Shown in pieces: positions 26,288-34,990 of a DNA stretch of 64,000 bases. Made by a program: the position numbers and the translations under genes. Each line of letters opens with the position of its first letter. Positions within the stretch are counted from its first letter, which is position 1. The stretch comes from Clostridia bacterium (GTDB lineage: Bacteria > Bacillota > Clostridia > Lachnospirales > Lachnospiraceae): positions 124,001 to 188,000 of the forward strand of contig CAJTIM010000007.1 in assembly GCA_910576325.1 (NCBI GenBank), given 5' to 3'. The notes under the pieces were generated by a model. That model ran no database searches, was not told the origin of the DNA, and saw only the letters and a list, made by a program, of their open reading frames with translations.

Positions 26288-28000
26288 ATGAAGAAACCGT
26301 TGCCGATAGGTGTGGAAAATTTTGAGGACATAGTAAAATCCGGTTACTATTATGTGGATAAAACGATGTTTATGAAAGAATTGCTGGATTTAAAAGGAAA
26401 GGTAAACCTATTCACCAGGCCCCGGCGTTTTGGGAAAACACTGAATCTGAGCATGCTCCGCTATTTTTTTGAGGATACCGGAGATGCCGGAAAGAATGCG
26501 GAAAATAAGGAGCTTTTTCGTGATTTAAAGATTATGAAGGCAGGCGAAGGGTATGTAGGACAAATGGGCAAGTACCCTGTGATAAATCTGACGCTGAAAT
26601 CAGCAAAGCAGCCTGTCTTTGAATCGGCATATGGCAAGTTAAAATATGAAATTGCGGAAGAGTATAAGAGACATCTGGCCGTATTGGAAAGCACGAATAT
26701 AAGCTCTGCTGACAAGGAATTGTTTCAAAGAATCGCAGACGGGGAAGCCGGATACGATAACTATACCGGCTCGCTGAAATTTTTAAGCAAATGTCTCTAT
26801 CAGATGACCGGAAAAAGTACGGTTATTTTAATAGATGAATATGACGTTCCCCTGGAAAATGCGTATTTCAGAGGCTTCTATGAAGAAATGGTGAATTTTA
26901 TCCGTTCGCTTTTTGAATCTGCTCTGAAAACGAATGATTATCTGCAATTCGCGGTAATTACCGGATGCCTGCGGATATCAAAGGAAAGTATTTTTACCGG
27001 GCTGAACCATTTGAACATTATCTCTGTTCTCGACAAAAAATACAGCGAGCATTTCGGCTTTACGGAAACAGAAGTGTTGGAGCTTATGGCCTATTATAAT
27101 GTGGACAACCGTTTTCCGATAATGAAGGAATGGTACAATGGATACCTGTTTGGAAATACAAAGGTTTACAATCCCTGGAGCGTCATTAAATTTTTATATG
27201 ATTTGTATTCGGATGTCAATGCATTTCCCCGTCCCTATTGGATCAACACCAGCTCCAATGATATTATCAAGGAACTGATTGCCCGGGCAGACCGTGAAAC
27301 AATGGGGCAGATAGAAACGCTTCTCAAGGGCGAGACATTGGATATCCAGGTACATGAGGAGATTACCTACGAGGATATGTACGGCAGCGGTGAAAATCTA
27401 TGGAATTTTCTCTATTTTACGGGGTATCTTACAAAGTCAGGCGAATATTTTAAGGAATCCTCCATTTACTTGAGGGTGTGTATTCCCAACACGGAGGTGA
27501 AAACCATCTATCAGAATACAATTCTAAGATGGTTTAAGGAAAAAATAAAGAAAGAGGATTTCCGCGATTTGTACCGGGCGATGGAGGAAGGCGACGGGGA
27601 ACGGATGCGGGATATTCTGAATGGGCAGCTGTTCCATACCATCAGCTTTTTTGACAGCGCGGAAAATTTCTATCATGGCTTTCTGACGGGAATTTTGAGC
27701 CAAAGTGAAAATTATCTGGTCAAATCCAACCGGGAAACAGGGAACGGCCGCGCCGACATTATGGTGAAAAGCCCGTCTCTCAGAGGCCGCTCCTTTATTC
27801 TGGAGGTAAAGGTTTCCCATTGCATTGATGATCTGGAGGAGGATGCTCAAAAGGCTTTGGAACAGATCTATGAAAAGAGATATGAGGAGGAGTTGAGGAC
27901 AGAGGGGTATCGAAAGATTGACTGCTATGGAATATCTTTTTACCGAAAGGACTGTGAAGTGCGTTTTGGAAAAGGTAATGCGGGAAAGGCGGGGAATTAG
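26288..28000 (+). CDS. AAA-ATPase-like protein with PD-(D/E)XK C-terminal domain
   Basis: This 570-residue protein belongs to the large family of paired 'AAA-ATPase-like' plus 'PD-(D/E)XK nuclease-like' proteins common in gut anaerobes. It opens [23 protein letters not shown] modified Walker A follows ([13 protein letters not shown], near 45-57) and a Walker B-like [13 protein letters not shown] near 193. The C-terminal nuclease-like core is GRADIMVKS...FILEVKVS (near 498-518), with Asp and ExK present. The start at 26288 has a near-perfect GGAGGTG; an in-frame ATG at 26240 lacks one. Function in vivo is not established; such genes are usually multi-copy and strain-variable. No partner gene is adjacent and a terminator follows. 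Confidence 0.88.
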   Translation: MKKPLPIGVENFEDIVKSGYYYVDKTMFMKELLDLKGKVNLFTRPRRFGKTLNLSMLRYFFEDTGDAGKNAENKELFRDLKIMKAGEGYVGQMGKYPVINLTLKSAKQPVFESAYGKLKYEIAEEYKRHLAVLESTNISSADKELFQRIADGEAGYDNYTGSLKFLSKCLYQMTGKSTVILIDEYDVPLENAYFRGFYEEMVNFIRSLFESALKTNDYLQFAVITGCLRISKESIFTGLNHLNIISVLDKKYSEHFGFTETEVLELMAYYNVDNRFPIMKEWYNGYLFGNTKVYNPWSVIKFLYDLYSDVNAFPRPYWINTSSNDIIKELIARADRETMGQIETLLKGETLDIQVHEEITYEDMYGSGENLWNFLYFTGYLTKSGEYFKESSIYLRVCIPNTEVKTIYQNTILRWFKEKIKKEDFRDLYRAMEEGDGERMRDILNGQLFHTISFFDSAENFYHGFLTGILSQSENYLVKSNRETGNGRADIMVKSPSLRGRSFILEVKVSHCIDDLEEDAQKALEQIYEKRYEEELRTEGYRKIDCYGISFYRKDCEVRFGKGNAGKAGN

Positions 28001-28046
28001 GAGAGAGAGCTTTTCTATGATAGCATAAAATTTATATGACCGATAT

Positions 28047-28092
28047 AAAGCAGGAGAAGGACTGATTATCCTATCACTCTCCTGCTTTTTTA
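28047..28092 (+). terminator. Terminator after the AAA-ATPase-like gene
   Basis: AAAGCAGGAG pairs with CTCCTGCTTT, with an inner AGGA/TCCT, and is followed by a T-rich run. The remaining bases to the sigma-factor gene show no other clear gene. Confidence 0.8.
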
Positions 28093-28302
28093 TTTTTCAG
28101 AAAAAGATTGCGGATTTTTGATTTACGCGAAGTTTTTTACTTTGGGCGGAAGTGTTTTTAATCATTTCTTTCGTATTATATGTAACAAAGCTATAAAGCA
28201 AAGCCGTGAAATCATTCAATTGATATCTGTTGAAATCAGCTCGGCAGTCAGTGTAGAGTAAAAAGAATTAAAAATGTACTTCATAAGAAAGAGGTGCCTG
28301 TG

Positions 28303-28836
28303 TTGAATGACAAAAAAATAATTGCAGCCCTTATCAAAGGGGATGAAAAAATACTTGCATTTGTCATACGAAAATATTCCGGGCTTCTTTGGAAAATAGC
28401 AGCGTCCATTTTAATCAACGCGGCTTCCGCTCAGGAGGTGGAGGAATGTGTTGCGGATGTGTTTATTCATTTATGGCAGCATCCGGAAAAATATAACCCT
28501 GACCAGGGAAAGATTTCGTCCTGGCTTGCAGTTCTTACAAGATCAAAGGCGATTGACAGATACCGCCGGATCACTAAAATAAGGGAGCTTCCCATAGAAG
28601 AAATTGCGGCTGACAGTCTGGGGTATATGGAATGGGAGACTGTTGATGAGAAGAAGGAAAAACTGCTGTCCTGTATAGGGGAGTTGGATGAAAAGGAAAA
28701 GGATGTAATTATCCGAAGGTACTATTATGAGCAAAAGCCAGCGGAAATTGCGACGGCATTGGATATTCCAAAGAAGCAGGTGGAGAACCGTCTGTACCGG
28801 GTAAAGCGAAAGCTGCGAAGACTTATGGAGGCATAA
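28303..28836 (+). CDS. ECF-type RNA polymerase sigma factor
   Basis: This group 4 (extracytoplasmic function) sigma factor has ~177 residues. Region 2 covers about 20-90 (AQEVEECVADVFIHLWQHPEKYN and the -10 recognition helix SWLAVLTRSKAIDRYRR). Region 4 covers about 120-175 (IGELDEKEKDVIIRRYYYEQKPAEIATAL..KKQVENRLYRVKRKLR). The start is likely the TTG at 28303, because GAGGTG (28291-28296) is 6 nt before it; GTGs at 28294 and 28300 are in frame but too near that site. The next gene, 57 nt downstream, encodes a single-pass membrane protein whose position fits an anti-sigma or sensor role. Its target promoters are not evident here. Confidence 0.92.
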   Translation: MNDKKIIAALIKGDEKILAFVIRKYSGLLWKIAASILINAASAQEVEECVADVFIHLWQHPEKYNPDQGKISSWLAVLTRSKAIDRYRRITKIRELPIEEIAADSLGYMEWETVDEKKEKLLSCIGELDEKEKDVIIRRYYYEQKPAEIATALDIPKKQVENRLYRVKRKLRRLMEA

Positions 28837-28893
28837 AGCTGCGGGACTTCTGACTTATAACAGATGGAGCAGGATGGAAAGGAGGATGAATGA

Positions 28894-29880
28894 ATGGAAA
28901 AGTTTAACAAAACACATCTTGAGAATATACAGAAAATCGTCTGCGAAAAATCCGGTGCGGCAGTTATGGCAGGCCCGATAGGAGGACATAGAAAGAAACG
29001 GCTTTTACTTCTGGCTGCCTGCTTTATGTGCTTTGCGGTGTTATCGGCTTTTGCATATACGAGATTCTCGGGCCTGAACGGAGATGAACTGAGCTTTGCA
29101 CCCGCATATCTGGGGGACGGCCGGTTTGAAATAGTGGTTGTAAATCATTCTAACCGGGAATTAAAGCTCCAGAACAAGGTTAAGGTTATGCAGTGGTCAA
29201 CCGGTGAAGACGTGAAAGGCGACAGCAAAAAAATCATTATTACCAATCAGACAATCCCGGCCCATTCCCAAGAAGTTGTTTCTGTTGATATATCAAAGGG
29301 CTATAATGTGGAGGCAATGGAGGAAGCTCTTCCTAAGGGAGACTGGTATTATTTTGTTTTTACCAATTACAATTTTGCCTTTGGACATGATTGGATGTGT
29401 TCCTTTGATTTTGAGACAAAGACTGTGGAGGAGGCGCAAAAGGGACTGGCTTTCCGGCAGGAGCACAATACACGGAAGGAAAAGGCAGGGGATAGCGGTG
29501 CGGAAGAAGCCGGTTACGATATTACGGGCCTTATGGCGTCCGATTGGATCTGGCCCACGGAAAGTCAGAAGGTATCGGATTCCTATGAAGCTTCGGAAAA
29601 TGAAACAGATTCGGAACGCACCATTCACATAGCCGGCAAAGCCGGGAATGAGGTCTACGCGGTTGCAGAGGGGACCGTAGTGGAGGCGGCATTTGACAGT
29701 GCCTGCGGAAATTATATTGTATTGGATTTGGGAAATGGCGTTATGGTGAAGTATGGGTATTTAAAGAAAATAAGAGTAACGGAGCAGGAAGAGGTCCGGC
29801 AGGGGCAGGTGATTGGAACCCTGGGGCAGACCGGTATGGCTACGGGGCCTAATCTGATGTTTACGATTATCACAAAATAG
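28894..29880 (+). CDS. Membrane protein with degenerate LytM/M23 domain, putative sigma regulator
   Basis: This 328-residue protein has a ~34-residue cytoplasmic N-terminus, one membrane helix (about 35-54, RLLLLAACFMCFAVLSAF), a ~110-residue beta-rich extracellular part (FEIVVVNHSNREL...), a linker, and a C-terminal M23-like fold (about 225-328: NEVYAVAEGTVVEAAF, GNYIVLDLGNGVMVKYGYL, GQVIGTLGQTGMATGPNLMFTI). Active M23 enzymes need HxGxD and a terminal HxH; here the end reads GPNLMF, so both zinc His are replaced, and the first motif is HIAGKAG without the Asp. It is therefore predicted to be catalytically dead. Being encoded right after an ECF sigma factor, it may act as an anti-sigma or wall-sensing partner; that is inference. 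Confidence 0.82.
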   Translation: MEKFNKTHLENIQKIVCEKSGAAVMAGPIGGHRKKRLLLLAACFMCFAVLSAFAYTRFSGLNGDELSFAPAYLGDGRFEIVVVNHSNRELKLQNKVKVMQWSTGEDVKGDSKKIIITNQTIPAHSQEVVSVDISKGYNVEAMEEALPKGDWYYFVFTNYNFAFGHDWMCSFDFETKTVEEAQKGLAFRQEHNTRKEKAGDSGAEEAGYDITGLMASDWIWPTESQKVSDSYEASENETDSERTIHIAGKAGNEVYAVAEGTVVEAAFDSACGNYIVLDLGNGVMVKYGYLKKIRVTEQEEVRQGQVIGTLGQTGMATGPNLMFTIITK

Positions 29881-29936
29881 GGAACCTCGACAGATACGGA
29901 AATGGGTTTGATTCATACATGGCCGGGATTTTTCTA

Positions 29937-30014
29937 TTGACAAAGACTCTCATAACTGCTATATTTTGAAACAGAGCAAAGGCGTTCAACACAGGAAGAA
30001 GAACGCCTTTTTTT
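29937..30014 (+). promoter_or_regulatory. Promoter-terminator leader cassette upstream of glnA
   Basis: TTGACA (29937-29942), 17 bases, TATATT (29960-29965). Then, about 6 nt after the expected start, the hairpin AAAGGCGTTC / GAACGCCTTT (29978-30010, 13-base loop) ends in a T tract. Transcription from this promoter would give a ~43-nt RNA or read through to glnA 115 nt downstream. A near copy lies at 34893-34969 before dapL. Confidence 0.85.
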
Positions 30015-30128
30015 CATTGTCAGACGGTATGGCCCGGGAAGCCTGCGGCGCAGGGCTTAAGGTTTTAGAAGGAAACATCCTGCGGACAGGGTGAATCTGT
30101 CAGAAGGATGAAGAGAAGGAGAGAAGAT

Positions 30129-31475
30129 ATGAGCCATTTTACAAAAAAAGATATCTTAAGACTGGTGGAAGAGGAGGATGTGGAGTTTATCCGCCTGCAG
30201 TTCACGGATTTGTACGGCAATCTGAAAAATGCGGCTATCACGGTAAGCCAGTTGGAACGGGTGCTGGACAACAACTATGTATTTGACGGCTCCTGTGTGG
30301 ACGGATTTGTGGATGACAATGATACGGATATGTTTCTGTGTCCGGATTTGAATACCTTCGTTATTTTTCCCTGGAGGCCGCAGCAGGGAAAGGTTGCCCG
30401 CCTAATCTGCGATATTCAGCGGCCCGACGGTACGCCCTATGAGAGCGATCCGCGGTATATTCTGAAAAAAGTTCTGGAGGAAGCAAAGAGCATGGGCTAT
30501 CAGTTTGATGTAGGGCCGGAATGTGAATTTTTCCTCTTCCACACGGATGACAACGGGGAGCCTACCACCTTCAGCCGCGAGCGGGCAGGCTACTGTGATA
30601 TGAGTCCGATTGATCTGGGAGAAAATGCAAGACGCGATATGGTTATGACCCTGGAGGAAATGGATTTCGAGGTGGAATCTTCCTTCCACGAGGTAGCCTC
30701 CGCACAGCATGAGATTGATTTCCGCTATGATGAGGCTCTTTTGACGGCGGACCAGATAATGACCTTCAAACTGGCGGTAAAAGCCATTGCCCGTCGGTTC
30801 GGTCTTCACGCAACCTTTATGCCAAAGCCCAGGACAGAGGAAAATGGTTCCGGTATGCACACCAATATGTCCCTGTCCAGGAACGGAAAGAATATTTTTC
30901 AGGATTCCAATGATCCCAATGGACTTAGCAGGGAGGCATACTACTTTATCGGCGGTATTATGAAGCATGCCAGAGGTATTACGGCCATTACCAATCCCCT
31001 TGTTAATTCTTATAAGCGTCTGTTTCCGGCACAGCAGGCATCGGGCTATATGGCTCCCGGCTATGTGGCCTGGTCAGCCGTGAACCGCGCCCAGCTTATC
31101 CGTATTCCGGCACAGAGGGGCGAAAATGTGCGTATTGAGCTTCGAAGCCCCGACCCGTCCTGCAATCCTTATCTGGCTCTGGCCGTGTGTCTGGCTGCCG
31201 GACTGGAGGGAATCCGTGAGCAGATACTTCCGCCGGAACCGGTGGATCAGAGCAGCCGGCGGATGACGGAGAAGGAGCGGGCAGAGAGAGGCATTGAAGT
31301 CCTTCCCAGGAATTTAGAGGAAGCTTTGCTGGCTATGGAGGCGGATGAGCTGGTGACAAAGGTGCTGGGAGAGAAGGTCAGCCGCAGCTATTGCGAGGCG
31401 AAGCGCAGAGAGTGGGAGGAATACTGTACGCAGGTATCGGCCTGGGAGATTGACAGCTATCTTTACCGGATTTAG
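30129..31475 (+). CDS. glnA: Glutamine synthetase, type I
   Basis: This enzyme makes glutamine from glutamate, ammonia and ATP, the main ammonia assimilation step. Its 448 residues match the short Firmicutes GSI, without the adenylylation insert of enterobacterial enzymes. Landmarks are the N-terminal beta-grasp (VEFIRLQFTDLYGNLK), the substrate and metal site (GPECEFFLF, ASAQHEIDFRYDEAL), ENGSGMHTNMSLS near 245, and the ATP/Glu region VAWSAVNRAQLIRIP..RIELRSPDPSCNPYLA near 320-355. Start choice: 30129 has GAAGGAGAG 6 nt upstream; the in-frame ATG at 30108 lies before that site. An ANTAR protein gene follows 46 nt on, and a promoter-terminator cassette lies upstream, suggesting control by antitermination. 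Confidence 0.97.
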   Translation: MSHFTKKDILRLVEEEDVEFIRLQFTDLYGNLKNAAITVSQLERVLDNNYVFDGSCVDGFVDDNDTDMFLCPDLNTFVIFPWRPQQGKVARLICDIQRPDGTPYESDPRYILKKVLEEAKSMGYQFDVGPECEFFLFHTDDNGEPTTFSRERAGYCDMSPIDLGENARRDMVMTLEEMDFEVESSFHEVASAQHEIDFRYDEALLTADQIMTFKLAVKAIARRFGLHATFMPKPRTEENGSGMHTNMSLSRNGKNIFQDSNDPNGLSREAYYFIGGIMKHARGITAITNPLVNSYKRLFPAQQASGYMAPGYVAWSAVNRAQLIRIPAQRGENVRIELRSPDPSCNPYLALAVCLAAGLEGIREQILPPEPVDQSSRRMTEKERAERGIEVLPRNLEEALLAMEADELVTKVLGEKVSRSYCEAKRREWEEYCTQVSAWEIDSYLYRI

Positions 31476-31521
31476 ACGGCGGTTAGGACTTTTTGTTATA
31501 GTATGGTACAGGGGGATGTAC

Positions 31522-32070
31522 ATGACAAATATTATTGTTTTGTTTCCAAAGGCGGAAGATGCCGGAAATGTACGCAGCCTCCTGGTGCGGCATGGATTTT
31601 TGGTGTCTTCGGTCTGCACAACGGGGGCGCAGGCGCTGGCACAGGCGAATGTTCTGGGTGACGGGATTCTGGTCTGCGGTTACAAATATCCGGACATGAT
31701 TTATTCGGAGCTGCGAACGGCCCTGCCCTCTCATTTTGAGATGATTTTGGTTGCCTCGCAGCGTGTCTTAAGCGAATGTGGAGATCCCGACTTAATATGC
31801 ATTACATTGCCCATTAAGGTGCGGGATTTGTTAAATACCATAGATCTTATGGCAGAGCAGATAGCCCGTCGGAAAAAACGCCTGCGGCAGAAGCCGAAGA
31901 TCCGCTCGGAGGAGGAGAAAAGGATCCTTCTGGAGGCAAAAAGTCTTCTGATGGAGCGGAACCATATGAGTGAAGAGGAGGCACACCGTTATATACAGAA
32001 ATGCAGTATGGACAGCGGGACGAATTTGATGGAAACGGCACGGATGGTGTTGAGCCTTATGAATTTTTAA
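31522..32070 (+). CDS. ANTAR-domain response regulator (RNA-binding antiterminator)
   Basis: This is a ~182-residue regulator. The N-terminal ~115 residues resemble a receiver domain (TNIIVLFPKAEDAGNVRSLLVRHGF) but lack a clear phospho-acceptor pocket, so it is a pseudo-receiver. A basic coiled linker (EQIARRKKRLRQKP) leads to a C-terminal ANTAR three-helix bundle (EEEKRILLEAKSLLMERNHMSEEEAHRYIQKCSMDSG). ANTAR proteins bind nascent RNA hairpins and stop termination; in Clostridia they often sit with glnA. Start choice: the ATG at 31522 follows AGGGGG; the longer frame from 31450 overlaps glnA. The likely target is its own glnA leader, by inference. A family B array begins 4 nt after its stop. 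Confidence 0.9.
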   Translation: MTNIIVLFPKAEDAGNVRSLLVRHGFLVSSVCTTGAQALAQANVLGDGILVCGYKYPDMIYSELRTALPSHFEMILVASQRVLSECGDPDLICITLPIKVRDLLNTIDLMAEQIARRKKRLRQKPKIRSEEEKRILLEAKSLLMERNHMSEEEAHRYIQKCSMDSGTNLMETARMVLSLMNF

Positions 32071-32073
32071 CTC

Positions 32074-32316
32074 ATGTTACAAGATATGAACAGTAATATA
32101 CAGCAAAGAGCACAAAGTGATTTGCAGGCACATGCGCTTGTGACCGGAAATTGATTTCAAAAAGATTTACATTCATGGAGGTGTACTTTGAGGGATATTA
32201 CGGAACTGGAACAGTAATATACAGCAAAGTGCACAAATCGATATCCAGGCGCATGTATCAGCGACTGGATATCGATTTCATGGAGGTGTACTTTGAGGGA
32301 TATTACGGAACTGGAA
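32074..32316 (+). repeat. Family B structured repeats, array B2 (two units, upstream of dapF)
   Basis: Unit 1 (about 32074-32210) has a decayed left end and a small insertion near 32158-32172. Unit 2 (32195-32316) is complete: GATATTACGGAACTGGAA boxes flank the arms AAATCGATATCCAG / CTGGATATCGATTT, whose sequence differs from other copies yet pairs fully. The last box ends 16 nt before the dapF ATG. The array fills the gap between the ANTAR gene and dapF. Confidence 0.9.
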
Positions 32317-32332
32317 TAAGAAGGAGACTAAG

Positions 32333-33187
32333 ATGAAGTTTACGAAAATGCATGGAATCGGTAACGATTATGTTTATGTGGATTGTACGAAGGAACCCTT
32401 AAAGAATCCTGAGGAAACAGCCCGTCTGGTAAGCGACCGGCACAAAGGCATCGGGGGAGACGGTCTGATTTTGATTCAGCCGTCCGAAGAAGCAGATTTT
32501 GAAATGGCGATGTACAATGCGGACGGTTCTTACGGGAAGATGTGCGGAAACGGAATCCGCTGTGTGGCAAAATACGTATACGATCACGGCTTAACAGACA
32601 AGACAGATCTGCGGATTATTTCCGGAGGAGCTGTCAAGTATCTGAAGCTGACCGTAGAGAACGGCAAGGTATCACAAGTAAGGGTAAATATGGGCGAACC
32701 GATTTTACGGCCTTCTCTTATTCCGGTGAAAGGGGAAGGAGAACGGCTTGTGGCGGAGCCGATTGCCGTTGACGGCCAGAACTACGAAATGACCTGTGTT
32801 TCGATGGGAAATCCCCATGCAGTTGTATTTTTGGAGGATATAAAGAGCCTGAAGCTGGAGGAATTGGGAGTGAAGTTCGAGACACATGAACGATTTCCGG
32901 ATCGGGTGAATACGGAGTTTGTGCGTATCATTGATAAAGAAACCTTGGAAATGCGTGTGTGGGAGCGAGGCTCCGGGGAGACTATGGCCTGTGGGACAGG
33001 GGCTTGTGCGGTAGCTGTGGCTGCGGCTCTTAATGGTTTTGCCCAACGAAGCGTTACAGTTCGTTTGTTGGGAGGCGATCTGCGGATTGACTGGAGCGAG
33101 GAAGATAACTGCGTATATATGACCGGCCCTGCGGCTGAGGTGTTCCAAGGTGAGATAGACATGGAGATGCTGCGGAATCAGAGATAA
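32333..33187 (+). CDS. dapF: Diaminopimelate epimerase
   Basis: This enzyme converts LL- to meso-diaminopimelate for lysine and peptidoglycan by a cofactor-free two-cysteine mechanism. The 284-residue length is normal. The N-terminus MKFTKMHGIGNDYVYVD is typical. The two catalytic Cys are in MCGNGIRCVAKY (near 71) and ACGTGACAVAVAA (near 222). Other conserved blocks are HKGIGGDGLILI and VSMGNPHAVVF. The ribosome site AAGGAG lies just after the family B array. With dapL (35101) it points to the DapL (direct aminotransferase) branch of lysine synthesis, which bypasses acylated intermediates. Confidence 0.97.
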   Translation: MKFTKMHGIGNDYVYVDCTKEPLKNPEETARLVSDRHKGIGGDGLILIQPSEEADFEMAMYNADGSYGKMCGNGIRCVAKYVYDHGLTDKTDLRIISGGAVKYLKLTVENGKVSQVRVNMGEPILRPSLIPVKGEGERLVAEPIAVDGQNYEMTCVSMGNPHAVVFLEDIKSLKLEELGVKFETHERFPDRVNTEFVRIIDKETLEMRVWERGSGETMACGTGACAVAVAAALNGFAQRSVTVRLLGGDLRIDWSEEDNCVYMTGPAAEVFQGEIDMEMLRNQR

Positions 33188-33267
33188 GACCGCGAAATGT
33201 GGTAAAAGCTTTTGGAGCAAGTTTATACCAGAGCAGCATAGGAATAAATGATAAATATATTGTACGT

Positions 33268-33418
33268 AAGGCCCTGACAGAATACTGGTTCTTTCTTAAC
33301 TTTGGATATTTTTGTATCAGTCAGTATTTCAGATTTTGCGGTAAATATAATGTTCCGGCAAAACTGAATTTGACAGTGTATCCAAACATGAGAAAGAACC
33401 AGAATATGTCAGGGCCTT
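33268..33418. repeat. 151-bp imperfect palindrome downstream of dapF
   Basis: Arms pair in blocks: AAGGCCCTGACA / TGTCAGGGCCTT, CTGGTTCTTTCT / AGAAAGAACCAG, TTTGGATA / TATCCAAA, TCAG / CTGA and TTTTGC / GCAAAA around an ~18-base loop. A few T follow. It could be an oversized terminator of dapF, a miniature mobile element or a structured RNA. A 97-codon frame covering it is not a credible gene. Confidence 0.85.
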
Positions 33419-33797
33419 TTCAGTTGTTTATTCCAGGAGACCACGAACAAAGAGGGCATGGCCGGATTGCTTTCTTGATTGTTAAAATATAGTAAATTTT
33501 TGTAAAAAGTTATTGTATTTTTTTGGAAATATGTTATACTAAATACGTTATAAAAAACTGGTAAAATACTGGTTTTAAGGATTTCATAGGAAAACAATTC
33601 CGTTTTCCCATTCCCATAATAACAAAAAAGAATTTAAAGAGAGTGTGATGCCCATGAATGCCTTTTTACGGTCTTGCAGGATAAACAGGAAAACCGTATA
33701 ATGAAAGGAGAACAAATTGAAATTCAAAATAAGCAAAATATTCCGTTTCCGAAAACGGGCCAACCGAAAGTACAAGGATGAACTGTTTCGGTTTATT

Positions 33798-33893
33798 CCC
33801 GCGAGCAACGAGCCAAGCGGACATGCTGGCATGTCCATTTGGCGACTGTCGCGAGGGTCAAATATCCCGTAGCTTGCTGCGGGGTATTTGACT
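33798..33893. repeat. 96-bp palindromic insertion inside the Rpn-family gene
   Basis: The element has two hairpins. The first is CCCGCGA..GCCAAGCGGACATGC / GCATGTCCATTTGGC..TCGCGAGGG; the second is GTCAAATATCCCG / CGGGGTATTTGAC around TAGCTTGCTG. Its length is a multiple of three, so the host frame is kept apart from one in-frame TAG. Borders are inferred from the expected protein sequence. No other copy was found in the window. Confidence 0.75.
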
Positions 33894-34589
33894 TTCCATG
33901 ATAAAAAGGATCTGCTGTCTCTTTATAACGCAGTCAACGGCACGGATTACCAAGATCCGGAAGACCTGGAGATTAACACCCTGGAAAATGTCATTTATCT
34001 GAAAATGAAAAATGATCTGTCCTTCCTGGTGGGTGCCTCCATGAATCTGTATGAGCATCAGAGTACCTGGAACCCAAATATGCCTCTGCGCGGGCTGCTG
34101 TATTTTGCGGAGTTATATGAGCGGTACATCAACAGCAAAGGGTATCGCTTGTCCGGGAATACGCGTATTCCTCTGCCGTTTCCCAATTACATTGTATTTT
34201 ACAATGGCTTGGAAAGAGAAGCGGAGCAGATGGAACTTCGGTTATCGGAGGCATTTGAATCCGGGCGGGAGGGATGTGAGCCTGCGCTGGAATGTCGTGC
34301 TCTAATCTTAAATATCAATAGCGGACATAACCGTGAACTGATGGAGAAATGCCAAAGGCTGCAGGAGTATGCGGAGTTTATAGGAGAGATCCGCAGGAAC
34401 CTTCAAAGAGGGATGGAATTGGAGAAGGCCTTGGGACAGGCAATCGAGTACTGTCTGGCACATGGAGTACTGACGGACATTTTGCGGAGAAGTCAGGCGG
34501 AGGTGCGTAGAATGTTGTTGGAAGAATATGACGAGAAGGCGGAACGGGAATATCTGCGGAAGGAAGCGATTGAGGAAGGCTTGGAGCGG

Positions 34590-34691
34590 GGAATTGAGCA
34601 AGGCATTGAACAGGGAATGAAATTAGGAATTGAGCAGGGAATTGAACAGGGAATGAAATTAGGAATTGAACAGGGCATTGAGCAAGGTATG
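34590..34691 (+). repeat. Three 36-bp coding repeats in the Rpn-family gene tail
   Basis: The unit encodes GIEQGIEQGMKL, with period 36 (34590, 34626, 34662) and few base changes. Such Gly-x-x-x-Gly tails are common and variable in this family. Confidence 0.85.
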
Positions 34692-34892
34692 ATACTTGGA
34701 AGCTTTGAGATTTTGGCTGAATTAGTAGACAAGAGTATTTTGTCTTTGGAGAAGGCAGAGGAGCAGCTTAAGGACAAAAAAGAGGAATTTATCCGTTGGT
34801 ATCAGGAACAGAGATAAAAAGTATTTTTTATCCGGGCTATTTTCAATAGGGGACTTGTGAGCAGAAGACAGAAGAAAACCTTTAATTTTTTA

Positions 34893-34969
34893 TTGACAAA
34901 GCTCCCCATAACTGTTATATTTTGAGACAGAGCAAAGGCGTTCAACACAGGGAGAAGAACGCCTTTTTT
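34893..34969 (+). promoter_or_regulatory. Promoter-terminator leader cassette upstream of dapL
   Basis: TTGACA (34893-34898), 17 bases, TATATT (34916-34921). Then hairpin AAAGGCGTTC / GAACGCCTTT (34934-34966) with loop AACACAGGGAGAA and a T tract. It is about 90% identical to the glnA cassette, including spacing and loop. It lies about 130 nt before dapL and ends shortly before a degenerate family B copy. Confidence 0.85.
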
Positions 34970-34990
34970 GCGTTGAAATTTTTGCATAAT

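Larger units (their letters stand above)
33717..34817 (+). pseudogene. Rpn-family (PD-(D/E)XK nuclease-like) gene interrupted near its 5' end
   Basis: The frame starts at TTG 33717 (AAAGGAG 6 nt upstream) and reads MKFKISKIFRFRKRANRKYKDELFRFI, then enters a 96-bp palindromic insertion with a TAG at 33870-33872. It resumes in the same frame as FHDKKDLLSLYNAVNGTDY from 33894 to 34817. Removing the insertion restores the usual Rpn/transposase-like N-terminus (KYKDELFRFIF..KKDLLSLYNAVNGT). The remainder (about 308 codons) is intact: EINTLENVIYLKMKNDLSFLVG, LPFPNYIVFYNG, and a tail with GIEQGIEQGMKL repeats. Restart at a TTG (33888) is conceivable but has no ribosome site. It is probably inactive. 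Confidence 0.8.

Noticed and set aside
28894-29880. Annotation as an active M23 peptidoglycan endopeptidase
   Set aside because: Both zinc-ligand motifs are lost, so enzymatic activity is unlikely.
32151-32336. 61-codon frame across repeat B2 encoding two FMEVYFEGYYGTG copies and overlapping the dapF start
   Set aside because: The YYGTG peptide is just the translated ATTACGGAACTGG box; other copies have stops or other frames, so a conserved leader peptide is not supported.
33199-33492. 97-codon frame after dapF
   Set aside because: It lies across the 151-bp palindrome, lacks a ribosome site and has no protein-like pattern.
33560-33600. Possible seventh family B relic (ACTGGTTTTAAGGATTTCATAGGA)
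   Set aside because: Only about 20 bases resemble the element and the ATTACGGAACTGG box is missing, so it was not counted.
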